Below are positions 15,078 through 21,987 of a stretch of 64,000 nucleotides of DNA, piece by piece. The DNA lies in assembly GCF_036173105.1 (NCBI RefSeq), contig NZ_CP108053.1, positions 4,464,001 to 4,528,000 of the forward strand, in the 5' to 3' direction. Numbering within the stretch: the stretch's first letter is position 1; each line of letters opens with the position of its first letter. A program made the translations under genes and the position numbers. The notes below the pieces were generated by a model. It made no database searches, was not told the DNA's origin, and was given only the letters and a program-made list of their open reading frames with translations. The DNA is from Streptomyces sp. NBC_00287. Its GTDB lineage: Bacteria > Actinomycetota > Actinomycetes > Streptomycetales > Streptomycetaceae.

Positions 15078-15665
15078 TCACAGCAGCAGGTCGTCCACCT
15101 GGGCCTCGCCCTCCCGGTACCGGCGGGCGATCTCCGCGCTGCAGTCGTCCGCCGTTCGCTGGAGGCGCTGGCGGCGTAGGGAGACCTGTTGTTCGTAGCG
15201 GACCAGGCGGGCCATCGCGTCCGTCAGTTCCGTGTCCGTGCGGGCCGTCACGTCCGACAGTTCCACCTCCGCCAGCATCTCCGACGCCAGCCGCCGGTAC
15301 TCCTCGTTGTGCGGTGTGCCCAGCGTGACGTGGCGGGCCGAGGAGCGGTGGCGGGCCGGGGCGTCCCGGAGGATCTCCGGGAGCCGGTCCACGACGGACG
15401 CCGCGCCCAGCGGGGACCGCCGTGCCAGCTCCGCCCGCAGGATGTCGATCCGCCCCTGCAGCAGCCGTCGTACATAGCTCAGGTCCGCCTCGTCGCGCTG
15501 CGCGTCCCGGCGCAGTGTGCGCAGCTCGGGCAGGCTCAGGACCGTCAGATTGTGTTCGGGCGGTTCCCCCGCGGTGCGCTGCACGGGCGGCCGGAGCTGG
15601 GTCCGTTCTCCCGCATGGGTCAACGAGACAGCCCCAGGGGGCTGCCCCGTACTCGGTGTGCTCAT
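15078..15665 (-). CDS. rsiG: RsiG, c-di-GMP-dependent anti-sigma factor of WhiG
   Basis: A 195-aa, largely helical protein with two copies of the RsiG c-di-GMP motif E(X)3S(X)2R(X)3Q(X)3D. One is E59-S63-R66-Q70-D74 and the other E158-S162-R165-Q169-D173, both without a mismatch. The two helices form an antiparallel coiled coil in RsiG; a c-di-GMP dimer bound there lets it sequester the sporulation sigma factor WhiG. This links the gene to the vegetative-to-sporulation switch. It is a single-gene unit between the Eis-like gene and dtd. The first 40 residues are proline-rich and probably disordered. The start ATG at 15665 gives the usual length for the family. Confidence 0.92.
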   Translation of the reverse strand: MSTPSTGQPPGAVSLTHAGERTQLRPPVQRTAGEPPEHNLTVLSLPELRTLRRDAQRDEADLSYVRRLLQGRIDILRAELARRSPLGAASVVDRLPEILRDAPARHRSSARHVTLGTPHNEEYRRLASEMLAEVELSDVTARTDTELTDAMARLVRYEQQVSLRRQRLQRTADDCSAEIARRYREGEAQVDDLLL

Positions 15666-15823
15666 GTGCCTCTACCGTCCCCTCGACCGGCGTGTGGAAG
15701 CATCGTGCCACCCCAAGTGGCCGCTATGTGACCGAGTGCCCCCGATCGGCCCCAGATGGGGGGTTAAGGATCAAAAAGAAGCCACTTGCATTCCGCTTCC
15801 GGCCGCACGGCATCATGGGGGCC

Positions 15824-16249
15824 ATGCGAGCAGTGGTGCAGAGGGTGGACGGCGCGAGCGTCGTCGTCGAGGGGCAGACCGTCGGGGAGATCGTCGGGGA
15901 AGGGTTGTGCGTCCTCGTGGGCGTGACCCACGAGGACACCAAGGAGAAGGCGGGCCAACTCGCCCGCAAACTCTGGTCGATCCGCATGCTGCACGACGAG
16001 AAGTCATGCAGCGACATCGACGCCCCGCTCCTCGTCATCAGCCAGTTCACCCTCTACGGCGATGCGCGCAAGGGCCGTAGGCCCACCTGGAACGCCGCCG
16101 CCCCGGGCGATATCGCCGAGCCGCTCGTCGACGAGGTCGTCGCCCAGCTGCGCGCGCTCGGCGCGACGGTGGCGACGGGCCATTTCGGCGCGCAGATGCG
16201 GGTGTCCCTGACGAACGACGGCCCGTTCACCGTGCTCATCGAGATCTAG
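15824..16249 (+). CDS. dtd: D-aminoacyl-tRNA deacylase
   Basis: A 141-aa protein starting MRAVVQRVDGASV, with the two signature segments SQFTLYGDARKGRRPTW and the cross-subunit TNDGPFT loop that carries the Gly-cisPro-type chirality checkpoint region. It removes D-amino acids and glycine from mischarged tRNA. The ATG at 15824 is the only start that fits the family N-terminus. Its stop overlaps the stop of the convergent ygfZ-like gene by 4 bp. Confidence 0.96.
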   Translation: MRAVVQRVDGASVVVEGQTVGEIVGEGLCVLVGVTHEDTKEKAGQLARKLWSIRMLHDEKSCSDIDAPLLVISQFTLYGDARKGRRPTWNAAAPGDIAEPLVDEVVAQLRALGATVATGHFGAQMRVSLTNDGPFTVLIEI

Positions 16250-17211
16250 GGCTCTACGACGACTTCCTGCGCCGCCGCCGTCTCCCCGGCCACCAGCGGC
16301 GCGTCCGTCGGTACGTTCCGCTTCACCAGCGCCAGCGCCACGGGACCCAGCTCGTGGTGGCGTACCGAGGTCGTGATGAAGCCGATCTTGCGGCCGTCGG
16401 GCCCCTCGTCCGCGCGCCGGACCTCCGTACCGGCGACCGGGAGGTGGACCTCGCTGCCGTCGAGGTGGAGGAAGACCAGCCGACGCGGCGGCTTGCCGAG
16501 GTTCTGGACGCGGGCGACCGTCTCCTGCCCCCGGTAGCAGCCCTTCTGCAGATGCACCGCGGAGCCGATCCAGCCCAGCTCGTGCGGGATCGTACGGTGG
16601 TCGGTCTCGAAGCCGAGGCGCGGGCGGTGGTGCTCGACGCGCAGCGCCTCGTAGGCGAGCAGCCCGGCGGCGGGGCCGACCTTCTCGGCGTACGACTCCA
16701 GGTCCGCGCGCGGGAGGAAGAGATCACGGCCGTACGCCGTCTCGCGTACGACGACGCCCTCGGGGACCTGGGTGATGGACCCGGCGGGCAGATGCAAGAC
16801 GGCGAAGTCGGCGGTCCGGTCGGTGACCTCGACCCGGTAGAAGAACTTCATCGACTCCAGGTACGCGATCAGCGCGTCCTGGGTGCCGGGCTCGACGTGG
16901 GCCCAGGTCGTCGATCCGTCGTCGACCAGGTACAGCGCGTGCTCGATATGGCCGTGCGCGGAGAGGATCAGCGCCTCGGTGGCCTCACCGGCGGGCAGAT
17001 CACTGACGTGCTGGGTGAGCAGCAGATGCAGCCAGCTCAGCCGGTCCTCACCGGTCACGGCGACGACCCCGCGGTGCGAGAGGTCGACGAAACCGGCGCC
17101 GTCGGCGAGGGCGCGCTGCTCGCGGAACAGATCGCCGTAGTGGGCGGCGACGCCTTCGTCCACGCCCTCGGCGGGGACGGCGCCGGGCAGGGTCAGCAGG
17201 GGGCTCTTCAT
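16246..17211 (-). CDS. ygfZ: YgfZ/GcvT-like folate-binding protein
   Basis: A 321-aa GcvT-fold protein with the diagnostic motif KGCYRGQETVAR near residue 225, containing the conserved cysteine of YgfZ/IBA57 proteins. These bind tetrahydrofolate and help maintain certain Fe-S enzymes. The N-terminal half has the ALADGAGFVDLSHRGVVAVTG segment of the aminomethyltransferase fold. It lies 11 bp before the nur start codon on the plus-strand map, but nur is transcribed the same way and lies upstream, so the two may be cotranscribed in the order ygfZ then nur. Confidence 0.9.
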   Translation of the reverse strand: MKSPLLTLPGAVPAEGVDEGVAAHYGDLFREQRALADGAGFVDLSHRGVVAVTGEDRLSWLHLLLTQHVSDLPAGEATEALILSAHGHIEHALYLVDDGSTTWAHVEPGTQDALIAYLESMKFFYRVEVTDRTADFAVLHLPAGSITQVPEGVVVRETAYGRDLFLPRADLESYAEKVGPAAGLLAYEALRVEHHRPRLGFETDHRTIPHELGWIGSAVHLQKGCYRGQETVARVQNLGKPPRRLVFLHLDGSEVHLPVAGTEVRRADEGPDGRKIGFITTSVRHHELGPVALALVKRNVPTDAPLVAGETAAAQEVVVEP

Positions 17212-17221
17212 GGACGTAAGC

Positions 17222-17671
17222 CTACGACTCGGTAGTTGAATTCTTCAGTGAGCTCTTCCGGGCGCAGTCCTTGCAGCGCCCGAAGATCGCGAAGTGCTTC
17301 ATATCGGTCTCGAAGCCGAAGGTGTCCCGCAGCTTGGCGGTGAACTCGGCGGCCACCGACACATCCGCCTCGATCACATTGGTGCAGTCGCGGCAGACGA
17401 GGTGGATGTGGTGGTGCCGGTCGGCGAGGTGGTACGTCGGCGCCCCGTGCCCGAGGTGGGCATGCGAGACGAGCCCGAGCTCCTCCAGGAGCTCAAGGGT
17501 CCGGTACACCGTCGAAATATTGACCCCCGACGCCGTCTTCCTCACTTCCACGAGGATGTCGTCGGGGGTCGCGTGCTCAAGGGTGTCCACGGCTTCGAGC
17601 ACGAGTTGCCGCTGCGGCGTCAGCCGGTAGCCGCGCTGCCTGAGGTCGCTCTTCCAGTCGGTGCTCACCAC
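17222..17671 (-). CDS. nur: Nur, nickel-responsive Fur-family repressor
   Basis: A 149-aa Fur-family protein. The winged helix covers residues 5-80 (LRQRGYRLTPQRQLVLEAV, ISTVYRTLELLEELGLV). The metal-binding part has HLADRHHHIHLVCRDC and a C-terminal CKDC pair. Among the streptomycete Fur paralogues, the position beside a nitrobindin-like gene is that of Nur (SCO4180 beside SCO4179 as I recall). Nur represses nickel uptake genes and the iron superoxide dismutase sodF in response to Ni. The assignment among FurA, Zur and Nur rests mainly on this gene order. An inverted repeat lies just upstream (17691-17713). Confidence 0.85.
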   Translation of the reverse strand: MVSTDWKSDLRQRGYRLTPQRQLVLEAVDTLEHATPDDILVEVRKTASGVNISTVYRTLELLEELGLVSHAHLGHGAPTYHLADRHHHIHLVCRDCTNVIEADVSVAAEFTAKLRDTFGFETDMKHFAIFGRCKDCARKSSLKNSTTES

Positions 17672-17690
17672 ACCGACGAGTCTAGAGCTA

Positions 17691-17713
17691 CTTCAAGAAA
17701 GGCCTACTTGAAG
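17691..17713. promoter_or_regulatory. inverted repeat CTTCAAG-N9-CTTGAAG upstream of nur
   Basis: Perfect 7-bp arms, 20 bp upstream of the nur start and overlapping the last codons of the nitrobindin-like gene. It could be a nur operator or a weak terminator. It does not clearly resemble the Nur boxes I remember, so the meaning is open. Confidence 0.35.
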
Positions 17714-18279
17714 AATGCGATCCCGTCGTCAGGCATGTCGTCCGGGAGGGCCTTGGCCCAGCGCTCGACGTCCTCCGGGGTGACGACCTTCTTCAGGTGC
17801 GCCGACAGGTAGGGGCGCAGCTCGACCTCGGGGGTCTGCTTCTCGCCGACCCACATCAGGTCGCTCTTGACGTAGCCGTACAGACGCTTGCCGCCGGTGT
17901 AGGGGGCGGAGGCGGCCGTGCGGGCCACCGCGTCCGTGACCAGGTCGATCTGGGGCTTCTTGTGGGCCAGCTCGCCGTACCAGATCTCGATGACGCCGTC
18001 GTCGCGGGTCATCGTGACCTCGACCTTGCGGTCGGCGTCGATACGCCAGAAGCCGTGCTCGGACTCCAGCGGCCTGACCTTGTTCCCGTCGTTGTCCAGC
18101 ACCCAGGTGTGGGACTGGTACTCCAGGAAGTCCCTGCCGTCATGCGTGAAGGTGACCTCCTGACCGAAGTTGCACTTCTCGGAGCCGGGGAAGTCGTGCA
18201 CGCCCGCGCCGGCCCAGTTGCCGAGCAGGAAGGCGAGCGGGACGAGGTCCTTGTGGAGGTCGGACGGGATCTCGATCAT
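17704..18279 (-). CDS. nitrobindin-like (FABP family, THAP4-type heme-binding) protein
   Basis: A 191-aa beta-barrel protein with the nitrobindin opening LAFLLGNWAGAGVHDFPG, the GNWxGxG motif of the family. It also has the repeating strand pattern including FLEYQSHTWVLD and the closing EVELRPYLSAHLKKV segment. Mycobacterial and human relatives bind ferric heme and isomerise peroxynitrite. It is upstream of nur on the same strand with 32 bp between. The family role in nitrogen-oxide chemistry is known, but heme binding here is inferred. Confidence 0.88.
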   Translation of the reverse strand: MIEIPSDLHKDLVPLAFLLGNWAGAGVHDFPGSEKCNFGQEVTFTHDGRDFLEYQSHTWVLDNDGNKVRPLESEHGFWRIDADRKVEVTMTRDDGVIEIWYGELAHKKPQIDLVTDAVARTAASAPYTGGKRLYGYVKSDLMWVGEKQTPEVELRPYLSAHLKKVVTPEDVERWAKALPDDMPDDGIAFFK

Positions 18280-18302
18280 GGGTGGCAGTTCCTAGACGTG
18301 GG

Positions 18303-18401
18303 TCAGCGCTGGCCCTGGTACAGCTTCTTCACGGTCAGTCCGGCGAAGGCCAGGACACCTACGGCGACCAGAACCAGCAGGGCTTCGAAGAAGACGATCA
18401 C
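18303..18401 (-). CDS. 32-aa single-span membrane protein
   Basis: A GTG start at 18401 is preceded by AAGGAG with 7-nt spacing, a good ribosome site. The product starts with a strongly hydrophobic stretch (FFEALLVLVAVGVLAFAGL) and ends KKLYQGQR, so it is a single transmembrane helix with a basic C-terminus. It lies just upstream of the nitrobindin-like gene on the same strand and may be cotranscribed with it. Function is unknown. Confidence 0.7.
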   Translation of the reverse strand: MIVFFEALLVLVAVGVLAFAGLTVKKLYQGQR

Positions 18402-18488
18402 GGGATGCTCCTTGGTGAGCTACGGGCGTTTGCACAAGGCCGGGGCCCAGCTTACGCGTCCTGACCCCGGCCCACTTTGCGAGGTCCA

Positions 18489-18760
18489 TCAGCCCAGCAG
18501 CCGGCTCTGCAGGGTGACCGTCTGCTGGAACGGAACGGCCAGTGCCTCGCCCTTGCGGGACTGGACGATCAGCGCGAGGACGTCTCCGGCGGTCAGGTGA
18601 CGGCCGCGCGGCGGAAACCGGAGGTCATGCTGTCGAACGCCGGGCCCGGCTCGTTGAAGGTGCCGGCGTAGTCGGCCAGGTCCATCCAGCCGTCGTAGGC
18701 GGCCAGCCACTGGCCCTCCCACGCTCCCGCGGCTTCTTCAGCAGCAGCTTGCGCCGGTCG
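18489..18760 (-). pseudogene. decayed coding region, apparent frameshift
   Basis: On the minus strand a GC3-biased stretch reads AWEGQWLAAYDGWMDLADYA and on to FDSMTSGFRRAAVT, then a stop. A shift of frame near 18600 continues as GRHLTAGDVLALIVQSRKGEA and ends TLQSRLLG. The two parts together look like the C-terminal 90 residues of a protein whose start is missing. No family was recognised. The rest of 18402-18845 holds the promoter region of the DsrE gene and nothing else seen. Confidence 0.4.
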
Positions 18761-18845
18761 TGCGAGGCGGACAGCGGCTCGGGGCCCTCGCCCTTCGCCA
18801 GCGCCGTACGCCCATGTCTTTCCGGGAGTTGATTACGATTCGGCC

Positions 18846-19208
18846 ATGGCGAAGAAGCTCGTAATCAAGGTGACGGCCGGGGCGGACGCCCCCGAGCGCT
18901 GCTCGCAGGCGTTCACGGTGGCGGCGGTGGCCGTGGCCAGTGGAGTGGATGTCTCGGTGTGGCTGACCGGGGAGTCGGCGTGGTTCGCGCTGCCGGGGCG
19001 GGCGGCCGAGTTCGAGCTGCCGCATGCGGCTCCGCTGCCCGACCTGATCGAGTCGGTCCTGGCCGGGGGGCAGCTGACCCTGTGCACGCAGTGCGCCGCC
19101 CGCCGGGACATCACCGAGAAGGACGTCATCGAGGGCGTACGGATCGCGGGCGCGCAGGTGTTCGTACAGGAGGCGCTGGGGGACGAGACGCAGGCGCTCG
19201 TCTACTGA
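18846..19208 (+). CDS. DsrE/DsrF-like family protein
   Basis: A 120-aa alpha/beta protein beginning KKLVIKVTAGADAPERCSQAF, the DsrE-fold strand and nucleotide-like loop. The pair of cysteines in LCTQCAARR is where sulfur-relay members carry the acceptor Cys. It lies near the rhodanese/DUF1416 operon, which fits a role in sulfur handling, but this is inference. It ends 7 bp from the convergent DUF3099 gene. Confidence 0.85.
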   Translation: MAKKLVIKVTAGADAPERCSQAFTVAAVAVASGVDVSVWLTGESAWFALPGRAAEFELPHAAPLPDLIESVLAGGQLTLCTQCAARRDITEKDVIEGVRIAGAQVFVQEALGDETQALVY

Positions 19209-19215
19209 GACGCGG

Positions 19216-19476
19216 CTACAACCGCCGCTTCTTGCCGTCCAGTTCGTCCCACCACTCGTCGGACTTCGGGTCCCCGGAGGGATCGTCCCACCAGCGGTCG
19301 TCGGGGCCCCGGCGGTTGGCGATCATCGCGGCGACGGGCGGGATGACCATCGCCACCACACACATGCCCACCGCCACCGGAACCGACCAGAGGCGTACGA
19401 CGCCCCAGGCCAGGACGAACAGCGTGATGCAGGTGCCCATCATGGCGAAGTACTGATGACGTCGCCGTGCGTACAT
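19216..19476 (-). CDS. DUF3099 small membrane protein
   Basis: An 86-aa protein with two transmembrane helices (about 8-28 and 33-52: MMGTCITLFVLAWGVVRLW, VAVGMCVVAMVIPPVAAMIA) and a hydrophilic C-terminus rich in Trp, Asp and Lys (DDRWWDDPSGDP). This matches actinobacterial DUF3099 proteins of unknown function. It follows the terminator of the sulfur operon on the same strand. Confidence 0.85.
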   Translation of the reverse strand: MYARRRHQYFAMMGTCITLFVLAWGVVRLWSVPVAVGMCVVAMVIPPVAAMIANRRGPDDRWWDDPSGDPKSDEWWDELDGKKRRL

Positions 19477-19498
19477 ACGTCCAGGGTAGGTCCGGACA

Positions 19499-19549
19499 GG
19501 CCGAAGGGCCGCACCCCGGCGTCCAACCCGGGGGTGCGGCCCTTCGGCC
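19499..19549 (-). terminator. strong hairpin terminator after the sulfurtransferase-DUF1416 operon
   Basis: A perfect 19-bp stem (19499-19517 with 19531-19549) with a 13-nt loop lies 14 bp beyond the DUF1416 stop. There is no clear T run, as is common in Streptomyces. Confidence 0.85.
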
Positions 19550-19562
19550 GGTCAGGGGTCGA

Positions 19563-19850
19563 TCAGACCGCGATCGCGACCTCCGCCAGGCCGCCCTGCT
19601 GGGCGACGACGGTGCGGTCCGCGGTGCCGCCGGGCACGAGCGCCCGGACGGTCCACGTGCCCTCGGCCGCGTAGAAGCGGAACTGGCCCGTGGCGGAGGT
19701 GGGGACCTCCGCGGTGAACTCGCCGGTCGAGTCCAGGAGGCGGACGTAGCCGACCACGGGCTCGCCGTCCTTCGTCACCTGGCCCTGGATCGTGGTCTCA
19801 CCGGGCTTGATCGTCGAGGCGTCGGGGCCGCCGGCCTTCGCTCCACACAT
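19563..19850 (-). CDS. DUF1416 protein, rhodanese companion
   Basis: A 95-aa protein starting MCGAKAGGPDASTIKPGETTI with a single beta-sandwich, carboxypeptidase-regulatory-like (QGQVTKDGEPVVGYVRLLD). DUF1416 genes are almost always directly downstream of a thiosulfate sulfurtransferase gene in actinobacteria, as here (32 bp). The N-terminal MCG is conserved. The role is unknown, probably accessory in sulfur transfer. Confidence 0.88.
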   Translation of the reverse strand: MCGAKAGGPDASTIKPGETTIQGQVTKDGEPVVGYVRLLDSTGEFTAEVPTSATGQFRFYAAEGTWTVRALVPGGTADRTVVAQQGGLAEVAIAV

Positions 19851-19882
19851 GCTGTTTCTCCAGAGGTCTTGAAGGTCGGGGC

Positions 19883-20722
19883 TTACTTGTTGGCGCCGAG
19901 CTCGATCGGAACGCCGACCAGGCTGCCGTACTCGGTCCAGGAGCCGTCGTAGTTCTTGACGTTCTCCACGCCGAGCAGCTCGTGCAGCACGAACCAGGTC
20001 AGGGCCGAGCGCTCACCGATACGGCAGTAGGCGATGGTGTCCTTGGCCAGGTCCACCTGCTCGTCGGCGTAGAGCTCCTTGAGCTCGTCGTCCGACTTGA
20101 AGGTGCCGTCGTCGTTGGCGTTCTTCGACCACGGGATGTTGCGGGCGGACGGGACGTGGCCCGGGCGCTGCGACTGCTCCTGCGGCAGGTGGGCCGGGGC
20201 GAGCAGCTTGCCGGAGAACTCGTCGGGCGAGCGGACGTCGACCAGGTTCTGCGAGCCGATGGCCGCCACCACGTCGTCGCGGAAGGCGCGGATGGACTTG
20301 TTCTGCGGCTTGGCCTTGTAGTCGGTGGTGGCCCGCTGCGGGACCTCCTCGACCAGCTCGCGGGCGTCCAGCTCCCACTTCTTGCGGCCGCCGTCGAGAA
20401 GCTTGACGTTCTCGTGGCCGTAGAGCTTGAAGTACCAGTAGGCGTACGACGCGAACCAGTTGTTGTTGCCGCCGTAGAGGATCACCAGCGTGTCATTGGC
20501 GATGCCCTTCGCCGACAGGAGCTTCTCGAAGCCCTCCTGGTCGATGAAGTCGCGGCGGACCGGGTCCTGCAGGTCCTTGGTCCAGTCGATGCGGATCGCG
20601 TTCTTGATGTGGTTCTTCTCGTACGCGGACGTGTCCTCGTCGACCTCGACGATGGCGATGTCGGCGCTGTCGAGGTTGGCCTCGACCCAGTCAGCGTCGA
20701 CCAGGACGTCGCTGCGGCTCAT
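19883..20722 (-). CDS. thiosulfate sulfurtransferase (tandem rhodanese)
   Basis: A 279-aa protein of two rhodanese domains. The N-terminal inactive domain has the segment NAIRIDWTKDLQDPVRRDF, and the C-terminal domain carries the active-site loop CRIGERS. It transfers sulfane sulfur from thiosulfate to acceptors such as cyanide or thiols. The start MSRSDVLVDADW at 20722 is chosen, since upstream in-frame codons run into the leader peptide region. It is the first gene of an operon with DUF1416 and lies 128 bp downstream of a 26-aa leader peptide. Confidence 0.93.
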   Translation of the reverse strand: MSRSDVLVDADWVEANLDSADIAIVEVDEDTSAYEKNHIKNAIRIDWTKDLQDPVRRDFIDQEGFEKLLSAKGIANDTLVILYGGNNNWFASYAYWYFKLYGHENVKLLDGGRKKWELDARELVEEVPQRATTDYKAKPQNKSIRAFRDDVVAAIGSQNLVDVRSPDEFSGKLLAPAHLPQEQSQRPGHVPSARNIPWSKNANDDGTFKSDDELKELYADEQVDLAKDTIAYCRIGERSALTWFVLHELLGVENVKNYDGSWTEYGSLVGVPIELGANK

Positions 20723-20850
20723 GCTTGTTCTCCTCCGGGGCAGTTGCGGCGGGGCGTGCAAGTGAGATGGGTGCGCGCGCTGCGGGTGCGGACGGCGCAC
20801 GAGTGCCCTGGGCAGGGCGGCGGGGAATGCGAGGAGTCGGTGCTCTTCGC

Positions 20851-20931
20851 TCAGAAGGGGCGACAGAGCATGGCGGCGACGCGGCACAGGTCTACTGCCC
20901 GCCGCTTCGTGAGATCCGCCTGTCGCTTCAT
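20851..20931 (-). CDS. 26-aa leader peptide upstream of the sulfurtransferase
   Basis: An ATG at 20931 opens a 26-codon frame starting MKRQADLTKRRAVDL and ending with two CR dipeptides (CRVAAMLCR) shortly before the stop. Similar short peptides with closely spaced cysteines precede sulfur-assimilation genes in actinobacteria and are thought to sense cysteine supply by ribosome stalling. A -10 TACGAT lies 7 nt before the ATG and a GTGACA -35 18 nt further, so the transcript starts at or next to the ATG. The function is inferred from position and sequence type. Confidence 0.78.
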   Translation of the reverse strand: MKRQADLTKRRAVDLCRVAAMLCRPF

Positions 20932-20938
20932 AGCTGCG

Positions 20939-20992
20939 ATCGTAGGGAGGTACGGGCGCGCGTGTCACCGGCGTGTCGCATGCTGAGACACG
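20939..20992 (-). promoter_or_regulatory. sulfur operon promoter with upstream inverted repeat
   Basis: On the minus strand GTGACA (20968-20963) and TACGAT (20944-20939) are separated by 18 nt, a good housekeeping-type promoter placing the start at the leader peptide ATG. Just upstream, CGTGTC and GACACG (20972-20992) form an inverted repeat with a 9-nt spacer, a possible activator site. Confidence 0.6.
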
Positions 20993-21129
20993 ATCGTCCG
21001 GGATGTGGGATGAGTGGGGTGTCGAAGCCCGTCCCGTACGGCATTCGGGTCCATGTATCCGCCGTCACATCTACGGTGCGGACGGCGCCGTCTCGCCTTT
21101 CGGACACCCGGTGTTCACCAAGGGCCGTA

Positions 21130-21867
21130 TTACCCCGCGAGTCGGACGTTCGAACCCTTCACCGTGATCTCCACGCCGTTCTCCGCCGCCTCGACCTTGT
21201 CCAGCTGGATGCCACCGGGGAGGCCGTCGATCCGCTGCTCGAAGTCGGTGATGTCCCGCGCCCTGGACTCGGCGATGTCGACGCCGCCGAAGGAGGGCAG
21301 CGAGTCGGCGTGCACCTTGACCGTGTCGCCCTCGGCGGTCACCGAGCTCAGCACATAGACGGGGTTCGGCAGCTTCACACCGAGGACCGTGGCCTCGACG
21401 GCGACCTTGATACGGCCGTTGCCGCCGTCGGAGAGGCCGACGACATGGGCGGTGACGCCGGGGCCGACCTCGGTGGGCTCCGACTGGGCCGTCTTGAGCA
21501 GCTCGTCGTAGGTGATGGAGGCGGTGCCGGTGGCCGTGGCGGCGGTGGCGGAGCTGTAGTCGCCGGAGAACTGCACGCCCTTCATGTTCGCCTTGAGGCC
21601 GGCGATGCGGATGGTCTCGCCGCCGGTGCCCGCGGTGGCCTCGTAGTCCTCTATCCCGACCTCGACGTCGTCCAGCTCACCGCTGGCCATCTGGGTGAGG
21701 AAGGGGAAGCCCTTGATGGACACGTCCGGGGTGGCGGCGAGGTTCTCCGTGGTCTTCAGCTGCTCCGCGGCCTCGTCCTCGGCGAATCCGACGGCGAGGC
21801 GGTCGGCGAGTACGAAGAGGCCGCCGAGGATGACGACGACGATCAGCGTGATCCGCAGTGCGCGCAT
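21130..21867 (-). CDS. DUF2993 (LmeA-like) lipid-binding protein
   Basis: A 245-aa protein with an N-terminal signal anchor (MRALRITLIVVVILGGLFVLA) and a DUF2993 domain: VSIKGFPFLTQMASGELDDVEV is the family hallmark. Mycobacterial LmeA binds phospholipid in the periplasm and supports mannan elongation. The ATG at 21867 is preferred over a GTG 18 nt upstream because GGGGGAA lies 8 nt before it. A longer paralogue is encoded at 33167-34351. The role in Streptomyces is unknown. Confidence 0.88.
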   Translation of the reverse strand: MRALRITLIVVVILGGLFVLADRLAVGFAEDEAAEQLKTTENLAATPDVSIKGFPFLTQMASGELDDVEVGIEDYEATAGTGGETIRIAGLKANMKGVQFSGDYSSATAATATGTASITYDELLKTAQSEPTEVGPGVTAHVVGLSDGGNGRIKVAVEATVLGVKLPNPVYVLSSVTAEGDTVKVHADSLPSFGGVDIAESRARDITDFEQRIDGLPGGIQLDKVEAAENGVEITVKGSNVRLAG

Positions 21868-21987
21868 GTTCCGGTGTTCCCCCACCTAGGCGGTCCCCTT
21901 GACGACCGGGTGGCCGCCTTTGGGGAGCGTAACCCTGTGGTGTGCGGTCACCGGAAGTTTGTCGATCACCTGTGACAGGCGAACGCC

